The translations under genes and the position numbers were made by a program. The notes under the pieces were generated by a model, which was given only the letters and a program-made list of their open reading frames with translations, made no database searches and was not told the origin of the DNA. From the NCBI RefSeq assembly GCF_014640255.1, contig NZ_BMGP01000005.1:232880-296879 (forward strand): a stretch of 64,000 nucleotides of DNA. Direction: 5' to 3'. Of the stretch, positions 41,727-51,149 are shown in pieces (position 1 is the first letter of the stretch; every line of letters begins with the position of its first letter). This DNA is from Subtercola lobariae (GTDB lineage Bacteria > Actinomycetota > Actinomycetes > Actinomycetales > Microbacteriaceae).

Positions 41727-43346
41727 ATGAGTCTCAAAGATGAAGCCGCCGTTGACATCGTCATCGTCGGAGCTGGTCCATCGGGCGCTGTCGTCGCGCA
41801 TACCCTCGCCTCGCGGGGATTCACGGTCATGTGCCTGGAACAAGGCGATTGGGTGAGCCCTGCCGACTATCCCGGGAACAAACCGGAATTCGAGCTTCTG
41901 TTGCAGCAAAAGTGGAGCTGGAACAACAACACAAGAAATCGCCCAGAAGATTACCCGATGAATCTGGATCACACAGACGTGGTGCCAATCATGTTCAGCG
42001 GCGTCGGAGGGTCGAGCCTGATGTATGGGGCGCACTGGCTGCGACTTCTTCCCTCGGATTTCCGGATGAAGACCCTTGATGGAATTTGCGACGACTGGCC
42101 GATCAGTTACGACGACCTCGAGCCGTATTACACGCGCATCGACAAAGTCATAGGGGTAGCGGGCCTGGGCGGAGACCCCGCATATCCCCCACAAGATTTC
42201 GATATGCCACCGCATCCTCTGGGCAAGGGTGGTCTGATCGCCGCCGAGGCCCTCAACAAACTCGGTTGGCACTGGTGGCCCGGAACCCAGGCGATTCCGA
42301 CTTTCAAGCACAAGAATCTCGAACAGTGCGTGCGATGGGGTGTCTGCGAGACCGGTTGTCCGGCCGGCGCGAAAGCCTCGTTCGACCTCGCATATTGGCC
42401 GCAGGCCATTGAAGCCGGAACCAAGCTGGTGACAGGAGCGCGTGTTCGCGAAATCACGGTAAACGAATCGGGTTTAGCCGACGCGGTCATCTGGATCGAC
42501 CGCGAAGGCCGTGAGCATAGGCAACAGACCAGCGCCGTTGTCATGGCGGCGAACGGGATCGGCACAGCACGGCTCCTCCTTCTCTCGACATCAAACAAGC
42601 ATCCCAATGGCCTTGCCAACTCGTCGGGGTTGGTGGGAAAGAACCTCATGTTGCATCCCAACAACGCTGTCGTGGGCTTGTACGACGAGGAAATCGAATC
42701 GTGGAAAGGACCAGCAGGGCAATTGATCTACTCTCTCGAGTTTGCAGAGACGGATGTAAGACGGGGGTTCTACGGCGGTTCCAAGGCCAATCTAATGCCG
42801 CTTCCGGGGGTTCTGCACATCTTGGAAATGTTCAAAGATCTGCCGTTCGAACAGCGGTGGGGAGATGCGGTACACAACCTCGACAAATACGCAGGTCGCG
42901 CGCTCAACTGGGCGGGTAATATCGGTGACCTTCCCGAGGAGACAAACCGCATCACTCTCGACCGCGACCTGACGGACAGTGACGGCATTCCGGCTCCCCG
43001 TATTGACTACAGAATCAGCGAGAACACGCAGAAGAACCTGGACTTCACTCTCGAGCGTCTGGAAGAAATGCATAAGGCGGCCGGGGCGGCCCATATTGCT
43101 TCAACGAAACTGTGGCGGGAGGCGCCCGGACACATCCTTGGCACGGCCCGCATGGGTAACGACCCGGCGACCTCCGTCGTCGATCGTTTCGGCCGAAGTC
43201 ACGACGTGTCGAACCTGTTCATCGTAGACGGAAGCATTATGGTCACCAGCGGAGCCATGAACCCCACCGCGACGATCACGGCGCTGGCGCTCAGGGCGGC
43301 TGAGCACATCGCTGAAACAGCGAAGGGGCAGCGGGTGCCCTCATGA
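41727..43346 (+). CDS. GMC oxidoreductase (gluconate 2-dehydrogenase large-subunit type)
   Basis: A 539-aa FAD enzyme. The dinucleotide motif GAGPSG is at 15-20. A cysteine block CVRWGVCETGCPAGAKAS (about 206-223) and the C-terminal HILGTARMG and NPTATITALALR motifs mark the membrane sugar/sugar-acid dehydrogenase branch. It would oxidise a sugar or polyol, passing electrons to a cytochrome partner. ATG 41727 has TGGAG about ten bases upstream. Its stop overlaps the small-subunit gene by four bases. No Tat signal is evident, which is unusual for the periplasmic enzymes. Confidence 0.9.
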   Translation: MSLKDEAAVDIVIVGAGPSGAVVAHTLASRGFTVMCLEQGDWVSPADYPGNKPEFELLLQQKWSWNNNTRNRPEDYPMNLDHTDVVPIMFSGVGGSSLMYGAHWLRLLPSDFRMKTLDGICDDWPISYDDLEPYYTRIDKVIGVAGLGGDPAYPPQDFDMPPHPLGKGGLIAAEALNKLGWHWWPGTQAIPTFKHKNLEQCVRWGVCETGCPAGAKASFDLAYWPQAIEAGTKLVTGARVREITVNESGLADAVIWIDREGREHRQQTSAVVMAANGIGTARLLLLSTSNKHPNGLANSSGLVGKNLMLHPNNAVVGLYDEEIESWKGPAGQLIYSLEFAETDVRRGFYGGSKANLMPLPGVLHILEMFKDLPFEQRWGDAVHNLDKYAGRALNWAGNIGDLPEETNRITLDRDLTDSDGIPAPRIDYRISENTQKNLDFTLERLEEMHKAAGAAHIASTKLWREAPGHILGTARMGNDPATSVVDRFGRSHDVSNLFIVDGSIMVTSGAMNPTATITALALRAAEHIAETAKGQRVPS

Positions 43347-43864
43347 GCGAGATCGAACTTTCTGAGCGTGACGTGACCGATCTGAAGACGTTTGCCGGCA
43401 TATTGATTCCTGGGTCAGACTCTCTTCCAACAATCGATCGATTGCCTGCTTACGAGGGGCTTCTTCGCGCGGCAGTCGCCGCATGTGGATATTCAGATGA
43501 CTTGATCAGAGCAGCAATCGATTTGCTGCCGATCAACATGACCTGGCAGAGCATCGAGGCTTACGAGTCGGAATACCCCACGTCTTTCGCTACCTTGGCC
43601 GTGCTGGTGAGCGCTTCGTACTATATGTCGCCGCGCGTGCTCGCAGGCCTGTCGTATCCAGTAAACCGCAGACAACCCGCGCGACCGGATGAATTCGCCG
43701 AAGAGTTCGCGACAGGGATTCTTGACGTCATGTTGGAGCGAGAACCGTTTTTCCGCGACCCCCTTAGCCCAGAAGCGTCAGCACATGTGCATCATTTGAC
43801 GTCTCAAGCCAGTGACGCCATTTACCCGACAACCACTCTCTTAGACGGGAAAAACGATGACTGA
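43343..43864 (+). CDS. Gluconate 2-dehydrogenase subunit 3-like protein
   Basis: A 173-aa protein of the gluconate 2-dehydrogenase subunit 3 family, recognised from its short helical build (LKTFAGILIPGSDSLPTIDRLPAYEGLLRAAVAACG) and from its position directly after the GMC gene (ATGA overlap). The subunit is normally needed for assembly or export of the large subunit. No twin-arginine signal is present here, so the complex may stay cytoplasmic. Confidence 0.8.
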   Translation: MSEIELSERDVTDLKTFAGILIPGSDSLPTIDRLPAYEGLLRAAVAACGYSDDLIRAAIDLLPINMTWQSIEAYESEYPTSFATLAVLVSASYYMSPRVLAGLSYPVNRRQPARPDEFAEEFATGILDVMLEREPFFRDPLSPEASAHVHHLTSQASDAIYPTTTLLDGKNDD

Positions 43865-45605
43865 AGACAACGACAACCTCGATCTGAGAAGCCAGAAATG
43901 GACCGAGATGACGGGAATCCCCGGATTCTTGCAGCGCGCCCATCTCAAGTCAATGGGGCTTCGAGAGACGGATTATCAACGACCTATCATCGGTATCTGC
44001 AACAACACCAGTGACTTCAACAGGTGCCACACACACTTCGACGGAATGGTGGCCGCGGTCAAAGAAACGATTTTGCGTGCCGGCGGGCTACCCCGTGTGT
44101 TCAACACGATGACGATGGGCGCTGACAATACGCGACCCATGGGTATTTCGTTCATGCACCGCAACCTCCTTGCAATGGAGATCGAGCAGACCGCAATCAC
44201 TTACTCCATGGACGGCCTGGTCTTGCTCGGCGCATGCGATGAGACGATTCCCGCAATGCTGATGGCAGCGGCTTCGCTGGATCTTCCGGCCATCGTACTG
44301 CCGGGCGGCCCCTCTTTCACGGGCTACTGGCGAGGAAAAGACGTCGGGTCCGGCTCGGATATGCATCAGGCATTTGACGCCGTTCATCGCGGCGAGTTAG
44401 ACGAATGCGCGTTGACCTGCTTGGAGTCATCGTTGGAACGAACTGCCGGGCACTGCACCACTATGGGCACAGCCTCGACGATGACGACGATCGCGGAGGC
44501 GCTCGGAATGGCTCCGGCCGGTAGCTCTGCTATTCCGGCAGTGGACTCGCGCCGACTTGCGATGTCGAGAGACGTTGGTGAACACATCATGCGACTCGTG
44601 CGAGACGATACGCGCCCGTCGCAGATCATGACCGCCGAAGCCTTCGATAACGCTATTCGAGCACTCGCAACCGTCGACGGGTCGAGCAATGCTGTTCTTC
44701 ATCTGCTCGCAATCGCCGGACGCACCGAAGTCGATCTCAAGCTAGACCGGTTCGACGAGCTGTCGGTCGACACCCCGGTGCTGTTGAATCTCAAGCCGTC
44801 AGGTAAGTACTACATGAACGACTTCTTCAATGCGGGTGGCGTTCCTGCATTGCTCAACGCCCTCGGGCCGCTCATTCATCGAGACGTGCTCACGGTGACG
44901 GGGCAGACCATGGGAGAGGCGATCAGCGACGCCGAGATCGAGGATGACCGAGTGATTGGAACCCTCGAGAACCCCGTGGCTCAGCCCCAGGGTTTTGCAG
45001 TGGTCCGCGGCAACATTGCTCCGGATGGTGCGATTATCCGAACAGGCGTTGCTACGCCAGACCTTCTCGTTCACCGCGGACGCGCGGTGGTATTCGAAAG
45101 CAACGAAGAGCTACAGGCGAACTTGTATGACCCAGAATTCGACATCCGAAAGGATGATGTGATCGTGCTTCGCGGACAGGGCCCCCGAGGTGCCGTCGGC
45201 ATGCCGGAATATGGCCGTATTCCCGTACCCGAGAAGCTCCTGCGATTGGGAGTTACAGACATGCTCCGCGTTTCAGACAACCGCATGGGAGGCACGGTAA
45301 AAGCTACCGCCGTGCTGCACGTCGCTCCTGAGTCCGCTGTCGGGGGGCCGTTGGGTCTCGTTCGCTCCGGTGACATCATCAACCTTGACATCAACCTTCG
45401 GCGTATCGATGTGGAGGTGTCAGATGCCGAGCTCGAAATCCGACGTGCGGAATTGCCGCCGCGAAAGCCTGCGAAATTGCCGGAGCGCGGATTTGCTCGC
45501 TTATATGCCACCAACGTCACGCAGGCGAACGCTGGCTGTGATTTCGACTTCTTGAGCCGTGCCCATGAAACTATCCACCAACTTGATGCGGAGATTACCC
45601 AATGA
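43857..45605 (+). CDS. IlvD/Edd family dehydratase (sugar-acid dehydratase type)
   Basis: A 582-aa iron-sulfur dehydratase. Cys57 (FNRCHTHF), Cys127 (LGACDETIP) and Cys200 (AGHCTTMGTAST) match the three cluster cysteines of the pentonate dehydratase branch, which carries a [2Fe-2S] cluster. These enzymes convert aldonates such as L-arabonate to 2-keto-3-deoxy acids. Start overlaps the upstream gene by eight bases and its stop overlaps the DapA gene by four. The neighbours point to a sugar acid rather than to branched-chain amino acid synthesis. Confidence 0.92.
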   Translation: MTEDNDNLDLRSQKWTEMTGIPGFLQRAHLKSMGLRETDYQRPIIGICNNTSDFNRCHTHFDGMVAAVKETILRAGGLPRVFNTMTMGADNTRPMGISFMHRNLLAMEIEQTAITYSMDGLVLLGACDETIPAMLMAAASLDLPAIVLPGGPSFTGYWRGKDVGSGSDMHQAFDAVHRGELDECALTCLESSLERTAGHCTTMGTASTMTTIAEALGMAPAGSSAIPAVDSRRLAMSRDVGEHIMRLVRDDTRPSQIMTAEAFDNAIRALATVDGSSNAVLHLLAIAGRTEVDLKLDRFDELSVDTPVLLNLKPSGKYYMNDFFNAGGVPALLNALGPLIHRDVLTVTGQTMGEAISDAEIEDDRVIGTLENPVAQPQGFAVVRGNIAPDGAIIRTGVATPDLLVHRGRAVVFESNEELQANLYDPEFDIRKDDVIVLRGQGPRGAVGMPEYGRIPVPEKLLRLGVTDMLRVSDNRMGGTVKATAVLHVAPESAVGGPLGLVRSGDIINLDINLRRIDVEVSDAELEIRRAELPPRKPAKLPERGFARLYATNVTQANAGCDFDFLSRAHETIHQLDAEITQ

Positions 45606-46504
45606 GTTCGACGATCTGGCCGGACGGCCTGCTCACTGCCCTCGTCACCCCGTTGCGAAATGATCAACTCGACCTCGATGCTCTCGCTGAACTGATTGAA
45701 CGTCAGATCTCAGGCGGAGTGGATGGCCTGGTGGTGGGTGGGGGTACCGGTGAGTTCGGATCGTTGACGCTCATCGAACGTCGCGCTTTGGCCGAAGGCG
45801 CCGTGGCTGCCGCGGCGGGGCGAGTTCCGGTGATCGTTCAGACAGGAAGTCTCGCCACGCGAGACACGATCGGTTTGACCGAGCATGCGCAATCCATCGG
45901 CGCCCACGGCGCTTTGGTCGCATCCCCGTTCGGCGAACCCATCAATTGGAGCGAACGATACGGCTTCTATGATTCGGTCAACGCTAGTGTCGACCTTCCG
46001 ATCATGCTCTACAACACCCCACCGGCTGGTGTTCTTACGTTCTCGCAGATCGAACAGCTGGCTGCGCTTTCGAACGTCAGCGCCATTAAGGACACTTCTG
46101 GAGACCCTGGGTTGCTCGGTGATCTGGTGACAAACGACCAACACGGTCTGCAGGTCTATGTCGGCATGGACACTCTGGTCTTCGATGCCATAACGTCTCG
46201 CGCGTCCGGAGTGATTTTCGGTGTCCCCAATTTCATCCCCGACATCTTGGCGTCGTTGGTCGGCCGGTTAAAAAGGAGAGACCTGACCGATGACACATTC
46301 GAACTCTGGCGCGAACTACGCACGTTTCTGAGGTTCATGGAGGTCTCGCCGAACTACATGTCGTTATGCAAGGCGGGCTGTGCAATCGAGGGAATCGATG
46401 TCGGCGATGTTCGGGCGCCATACCTGATGCCATCGCAACCAGAGCGAGCTGAACTTGCGCGGCGCCTCGCCACGCTGAGAACGGCGTATGAGCTACTCGA
46501 CTGA
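45602..46504 (+). CDS. DapA/DHDPS family lyase (second copy; 2-keto-3-deoxy acid dehydratase/aldolase-like)
   Basis: A 300-aa class I aldolase-fold enzyme. Schiff-base Lys163 (VSAIKDTSGD), Tyr137 (IMLYNTPP) and a GGGTGE motif (46-51) are present. It is placed directly after the IlvD/Edd dehydratase (ATGA overlap). It probably dehydrates or cleaves the 2-keto-3-deoxy acid made there: dehydration gives 2-oxoglutarate semialdehyde for the ALDH at 38000, cleavage gives pyruvate plus an aldehyde. Its sequence is distant from the copy at 40668. Confidence 0.9.
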   Translation: MSSTIWPDGLLTALVTPLRNDQLDLDALAELIERQISGGVDGLVVGGGTGEFGSLTLIERRALAEGAVAAAAGRVPVIVQTGSLATRDTIGLTEHAQSIGAHGALVASPFGEPINWSERYGFYDSVNASVDLPIMLYNTPPAGVLTFSQIEQLAALSNVSAIKDTSGDPGLLGDLVTNDQHGLQVYVGMDTLVFDAITSRASGVIFGVPNFIPDILASLVGRLKRRDLTDDTFELWRELRTFLRFMEVSPNYMSLCKAGCAIEGIDVGDVRAPYLMPSQPERAELARRLATLRTAYELLD

Positions 46505-46546
46505 ACCGGTACCTTCAAACCTGCAATCGCCCCAGGGCGTGGAGTA

Positions 46547-47764
46547 GTGGAGACTCGAGGTTTACTTCGATGGAGACTGTCGCTCTTCACTTTCACGTTC
46601 ATTGTCGGACTCGGGATCGCGTCATGGGTGACGCGCACCCCGGCGATCCGGGATTCCGTAGGTGCGAACACCGCAGAGATGGGGATCGTTCTCTTTGGTT
46701 TGTCTGTGGGATCGATGGCAGGGGTTGTCGGCTCCGGTAGGCTCGTGCGTCGCGTGAGCACGCGACCGGTCATCATGGTGGGCATTGCACTCGTCATCAC
46801 CGGGGTACTTGTGATAGCTGTTGGCTCTTCGGCAGGAGCGGCGTTGATCGTCTTCAGCGGCCTCGTGTTCGTCGGCATCGGGAGCGGGCTCGGTGAGGTT
46901 GCGCTCAACATCGACGCTGCGGCACTAGAGAAGCTCTTGAAACGCTCTGTTTTGCCGACACTGCATGGGTGCTACAGCCTGGGAACATTGGTGGGTGCCA
47001 TACTAGGCATCTCGCTAACAGCGGCGCAATTTCCGGTGGTATGGCACCTCGTTCTCAGTTCGATAGTGATGGCTGGACTCGGGTTGTGGGCCATACTCAG
47101 TATTCCCGGTGGAACGGGCGCGAGTTCGCCTGATTTTGGTTCACGATTCGGCCTAACGACCGCACGTAGAAAACGAAGCGTGTGGCTCCAGCCAACCGTG
47201 CTCGTGCTTGGCCTGGTCGTGCTGGCTGTCGCATTTGCAGAGGGCTCTGCAAACGATTGGCTCCCCCTACTGATGGTTGACGGGTTCGGTCTCACAGGCG
47301 CCCAAAGCTCGACTATCTTCGCTGCGTTCGCAGCCGTCATGACGATCGGTCGATTTGCGGGTCAGCCCCTCATACAACGCCTCGGAAAGTCTCGGGTACT
47401 CATTGGAAGCGTTGTGCTCGCCGCGATAGGCGTGGTTGTCGTTTCGGTCGCCGCTACACCTGCACTGACTGTGGGTGGCGTTGTGCTCTGGGGCTTAGGC
47501 GCATCTCTCGGGTTTCCGGTAGGAATCTCTGCTGCTGGCGACAGCAGCGATCGACCTGGGCAAAGAGTCAGCGCCGTGACCACGGTTGGATACCTTGCCT
47601 TTCTGGTTGGCCCCCCGGTGCTCGGGTTTCTCGGTGAACGTTATGGCCTCCGCGAGGCAATTCTCTTAGTCGCCGCTGTGCTCGCATGCGCCACGCTGAT
47701 TTTGGTAACCAACGATACGTACGTTTCAGTGCGTGAGAAACGAAAAGCTCGGGTTACGAGGTAG
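46547..47764 (+). CDS. MFS transporter
   Basis: A 405-aa major facilitator permease with 12 predicted transmembrane helices. The early FIVGLGIASWVTRTPAIRDSVG and GLSVGSMAGVVGSGRLVRRVSTRPVIM segments carry the conserved loop after helix 2, and HGCYSLGTLVGAILG marks the middle. It starts with GTG and closes the sugar-acid operon, so import of a sugar or sugar acid is likely. Confidence 0.88.
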   Translation: METRGLLRWRLSLFTFTFIVGLGIASWVTRTPAIRDSVGANTAEMGIVLFGLSVGSMAGVVGSGRLVRRVSTRPVIMVGIALVITGVLVIAVGSSAGAALIVFSGLVFVGIGSGLGEVALNIDAAALEKLLKRSVLPTLHGCYSLGTLVGAILGISLTAAQFPVVWHLVLSSIVMAGLGLWAILSIPGGTGASSPDFGSRFGLTTARRKRSVWLQPTVLVLGLVVLAVAFAEGSANDWLPLLMVDGFGLTGAQSSTIFAAFAAVMTIGRFAGQPLIQRLGKSRVLIGSVVLAAIGVVVVSVAATPALTVGGVVLWGLGASLGFPVGISAAGDSSDRPGQRVSAVTTVGYLAFLVGPPVLGFLGERYGLREAILLVAAVLACATLILVTNDTYVSVREKRKARVTR

Positions 47765-47996
47765 CTCCCGTATCGACTTCGCCCTGAGTTCGGTGTTACG
47801 TAGCTAATCGAGGAGCGCAGCCGGTTTCGATCGGTCTCCATCGCGACGGGTGATGTCTGATTCGCCTTGCCCTAGGGCGAATTCCGAACGCTCGAGATTA
47901 CCTCGCAGCTCTTCCCCTCAGGTCTTCGCGGTCGATCGGTCTAAGGGTCGTCTGGTTAGCGATAGCCATGTCAACCGCCGCGGCACTGCGCCTGGT

Positions 47997-48485
47997 CTAG
48001 CTCAGCAAGAGCCCGCCCTGCTCGGTGGCGAGAATGCTCGTCGCTAACGCTCGGGGATCGATGTCGGCGCGCAGCTCGCCACGATTCCGCATCGTCTCGA
48101 GGCCTACGCAGAGCCGGCGCTCTCACGCGGCGAACGATTTCGCGAGAGCCGCACACAGGCCGGAGGGTCAGATTCGGCCAGCGCTCTCGCCAATGACCCG
48201 AGCGGGCATCCACCCATGCAGCGCCGCGAATCGATCGACGACACGATCAGATCGCGCCATTCGTGAAGAGCGTCGAAGGTGTCGAGCCGCTCGAGCACGG
48301 GGCGATGTGCGCCGAGAACGGCCTCGGTTTGATAGTCGATCACCGCAATCCGCAGAGCGCTCTTGTCGTCAAAATAGTGGAACAGCTGCGGTGCGCTGAC
48401 GTGTGCTGCGCTTCGCTCGCCGCAGATGGCGCTCGCATCTCCACCAGCGGGCGAGACCAGATCGCGGCGACGCGACGGTAGCAGC
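47997..48485 (-). pseudogene. TetR-family regulator, truncated and frameshifted
   Basis: From about 48430 the minus strand reads VSAPQLFHYFDDKSALRIAVIDYQTEAVLG, then MGGCPLGSLARALAESD. The first part is the second half of a TetR HTH plus ligand domain. Near 48180 the frame breaks. The expected C-terminus, LETMRNRGELRADIDPRALATSILATEQGGLLLS, continues in another frame to a stop at 47997. The N-terminal half of the HTH is scrambled or missing. It is divergent from the SDR fragment. Confidence 0.8.
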
Positions 48486-48917
48486 AATACGCCAGGCAAG
48501 CGGAACTGCTGACTTCGTCTCAGCCGAACTGTCCGATGCCTCCAGCGTACGCAGCCTCGCGAACCAAGGCATCGAGCTGGGCAACGGCCAAATCGACACC
48601 CTCGTCAACAACGCGGCAACCTTCCCGTTCGAGCCGACAACTGACGTCTCAGACGAAGAGCTCGACGCTACCGCCGCAGTCAACGTGAAAGCACCGTTCC
48701 TGCTCGTCGCCGCGCTCGCTCTGGGTATGGTCACCCGCGGTTCAGGCGCAATCGTCAACATTTCGACCATGGTGGCCAACTTCGAGATGCCCGCCATGGC
48801 ACTCGAGGGGTCGAGCAAAGCCGCGCTGCGACTGCTCACAAGTCATGGGCGGCAGAGCTCGGCCCCTTCGGAGTTCGCGTCAACGCCGTGACTTTCTCGG
48901 AAATATTCATTGAATAG
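48478..48917 (+). pseudogene. Short-chain dehydrogenase, N-terminus lost and frameshifted
   Basis: Plus-strand codons from about 48478 give VAAIRQASGTADF, then IDTLVNNAATFPFEPTTDVSDEELD, then GSGAIVNISTMVANFEMPAMALEGSSKAAL. This is the SDR core from the NNA motif through the active-site serine. The YxxxK tyrosine is absent (ALEGSSKAAL in its place). A single-base loss at about 48840 throws the end out of frame; KSWAAELGPFGVRVNAV continues in the next frame to a stop at 48917. The GxxxGxG Rossmann start is missing. Confidence 0.85.
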
Positions 48918-49337
48918 ACCTCAGGTCCATGTGTCTTCTTGATCATGTCATCCCTCCCCGATCAGGCTGTGTGCAGCCGGTGCGGTTGGACTATTCGGTA
49001 TGGATCGAGCCTTTGTCGGTCGGTGTTCTGGGTGCGCCCAGCACTCTTGCAAGAAGGGAGATAGTGTTCATCGCGATGTCTAGGAGTTCGCCAAGTGGGG
49101 AGCGTCTTGTAGTCCTTGGATTGCGGACCTTTCGGTTGACCCCGTCAAAAGTGGTCTCTACCGGTGTCTCATAAAGGTAAAGGTTAATGAAGCACGGGTC
49201 TCCCCCTGCAAACAGTCCACACAATTCGCCAACTGCGCGGATGTGGTTTGTCTCGGAAACTCGTCTTATAGGGCTGAATGTCTCGAGGCTCGTTTTGGGC
49301 GTTTCTGGGGCAAAAAGTCGGGACGAGGCGCTTGCAG
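48918..49337. other. 420-bp stretch without a supported gene
   Basis: Between the SDR and resolvase fragments. Several frames are open on both strands, but none has a start with a ribosome site or a recognisable motif. A minus-strand stretch CFINLYLYETPVETTF is protein-like, but too short to name. Confidence 0.4.
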
Positions 49338-49681
49338 TACACGCGGGTGAGTACCGCTGGGCAGCACGTGCAGTTGCAGATCGATGCGTTGACGAAACTG
49401 GGCGTGCAGTGTCGAGATATTTTCTCTGACGTGACATCGGGAACGAAGGTCGCCGCGAGCCGGCCGGCAATGAGCCGGCTGCTTTTGAATACGCCGTCGA
49501 GGGTGACACGGTCGTGGTCTGGCGCATCGACCGGTTAGGCCGTTCGCTGATCGATGTGCTGAACACGGTGAAGTCGCTGCAGCAGGCAGGTATCAGCGTG
49601 CATTCCGTGTCGAACGAGATCGACCCATCGACGAAGACCGGCCGGATGATGCTTGGCATGCTCGCCACCCTGGCGGAGTAG
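49338..49681 (+). pseudogene. Serine resolvase/invertase fragment
   Basis: YTRVSTAGQHVQLQIDALTKLGV (from 49338) is the N-terminal catalytic motif of Tn3-type resolvases with its active Ser. A one-base loss near 49485 shifts the frame. VVVWRIDRLGRSLIDVLNTV and DPSTKTGRMMLGMLATLAE then follow, ending in TAG at 49679-49681, just where the long helix before the DNA-binding domain should run on. No HTH remains. It is a relic of a mobile element. Confidence 0.85.
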
Positions 49682-49890
49682 GTACGAGCAGGCGGCGGAG
49701 GGTACCCCCGAGCAGAACCTGGCCACAATTCTGAAGGAACTCCCGGTGGATACTAGACCGCTGCCATCGGTTGCGGAGTACGGCGACCTGCTGCAATATC
49801 AGTGCTGCGTTGCTTATGGAGTAGTCGAACGCCAGCTCCATCGCCGGGAAGTACTCCAGCATTGTTGAGTGACGCCGGTTCGCCGTCGTT

Positions 49891-50589
49891 TCATTCGATA
49901 ATGAGACGCTCGAGCAGCTCAACGTCGTGGCGTAGAAGCGCGAGTGCCTGTGCTGGCCCGACCAATCCCGACGCGCGGTCATCGACGTGTGCAAGTCCGG
50001 CCACCGCGAACTCAGCGAATTGAGCGGCAATCGCTTCGTCGACGGCTATCTGTCCAGGTCTGTGCCACCAAGCCACCCAGTTGACCATCCCGATCACACC
50101 GAGGGCAGCGGTTCGAGCATCAACCGAGCGAATTTCGTTGCGGTTAACGCCTTCTTCGATTGTCTCTTGAAATGCTTTAAGCACCCGCCGACGGCCATTG
50201 CGGTAGGTCTGAGCAAGTTCTGATGGTAGTTCCGCTTCCGATCGAACCAGAAGCCGGAAATGATCCGGAGCGGCGAGTTGTCTGAGGGCGGCTTCTCGAA
50301 CTAATTCACGCAGAGTGACAAGAGAGCTTGATGCTGGCGCATTCGCGATTTCACTCAACCGATCAGCGATGTCGTCGGTTTCCTGGCCCACGAGTCGCGC
50401 AAGCAGATCATCCTTGCTCTTAATGTAGTAATACAGCGCGCTTCGAGTGAGACCCGCGGCGTCGGCGATGTCTTGCAAGCTGGTCCCGGCAAATCCGCGT
50501 TCAGCGATGAGGGTGATCGCTGTTTCGAAGATCTGTTTTGTAACGAGGTCGTGTCGGGAACTGGTAGGCAGAGGCTCATCGTGAGTCAC
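49891..50589 (-). CDS. TetR/AcrR family transcriptional regulator
   Basis: A 232-aa regulator. The HTH is IFETAITLIAERGFAGTSLQDIADAAGLTRSALYYYIKSKDDLLARLV (about 20-67), followed by an all-helical ligand domain typical of members that sense acyl-CoA or aromatic compounds. GTG 50589 overlaps the MaoC stop by four bases, so it is the last gene of the catabolic operon and probably represses it, released by a pathway metabolite. Confidence 0.9.
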   Translation of the reverse strand: MTHDEPLPTSSRHDLVTKQIFETAITLIAERGFAGTSLQDIADAAGLTRSALYYYIKSKDDLLARLVGQETDDIADRLSEIANAPASSSLVTLRELVREAALRQLAAPDHFRLLVRSEAELPSELAQTYRNGRRRVLKAFQETIEEGVNRNEIRSVDARTAALGVIGMVNWVAWWHRPGQIAVDEAIAAQFAEFAVAGLAHVDDRASGLVGPAQALALLRHDVELLERLIIE

Positions 50590-51035
50590 GAATTCGCTCC
50601 ACTTCTCCGCACGTACATGTCGACCGATAGCGTGAGGATGAGAGCATCGTCGGTGCGCAACCGGCCAGTCGTTTTCACCAGCGCCCGGTCGGGATACGTG
50701 AAATCAACGTCGTCGATGGTGAGATCTGCGAACAACACCGCGCCGGCCCTGACCGGACTCGTCAGCTGAACGTCTCGCATCGACCGCCCAGCAACAATGT
50801 CCCAGGATAGGTACGCACCCAAGACCGCCAGTCGTTGGAAAACGGCCATCGAATAGACGCCACTACCGATTATCTCGCCGAAGAATCCGGCGGCCGCAGC
50901 ATCGGGGTCTGTGTGAAACGGCTGCGGATCCCACGCCTTCGAGAACTCGACCATTTCGTCAAGTGGAACGTCGTAGCTTCCCAGTTCGATGGTCGTTCCG
51001 ACCGGCAATTCTTCAGCGGCGAGGCGGTAGGTCAT
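50586..51035 (-). CDS. MaoC family dehydratase (hotdog fold)
   Basis: A 149-aa hotdog-fold protein. Asp36 and His41 in AWDPQPFHTDPDAA are the hydratase-2 catalytic pair, followed by GEIIGSGVYSMAVFQRL. These enzymes hydrate enoyl-CoA thioesters. ATG 51035 is used rather than a longer form because the fold starts at once. It lies 114 bases after the AMP ligase on the same strand, so it may act on the CoA ester made by that ligase. Confidence 0.88.
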   Translation of the reverse strand: MTYRLAAEELPVGTTIELGSYDVPLDEMVEFSKAWDPQPFHTDPDAAAAGFFGEIIGSGVYSMAVFQRLAVLGAYLSWDIVAGRSMRDVQLTSPVRAGAVLFADLTIDDVDFTYPDRALVKTTGRLRTDDALILTLSVDMYVRRSGANS

Positions 51036-51149
51036 GCGGTCCAGTCTATTGAGGGCCCGATGTTCCACGCGGGTCAGGTGGTTGCGGCGCAGACTTTCTG
51101 GGTCAGCTGCTTCGAGAATTCGTTGGGTCAGTGAAGCAAAAGTCGATCT

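Noticed and set aside
43857-45605. IlvD/Edd protein as dihydroxyacid dehydratase for valine synthesis
   Set aside because: Its cysteine spacing and neighbours (GMC, DapA, MFS) fit sugar-acid dehydratases, and no other branched-chain synthesis gene is in the window.
48991-49260. Minus-strand stretch FINLYLYETPVETTF resembling a phage-tail-like (DUF4255) protein
   Set aside because: The similarity is short and weak, there is no convincing start, and the rest of the frame runs opposite to the resolvase relic with no family pattern.
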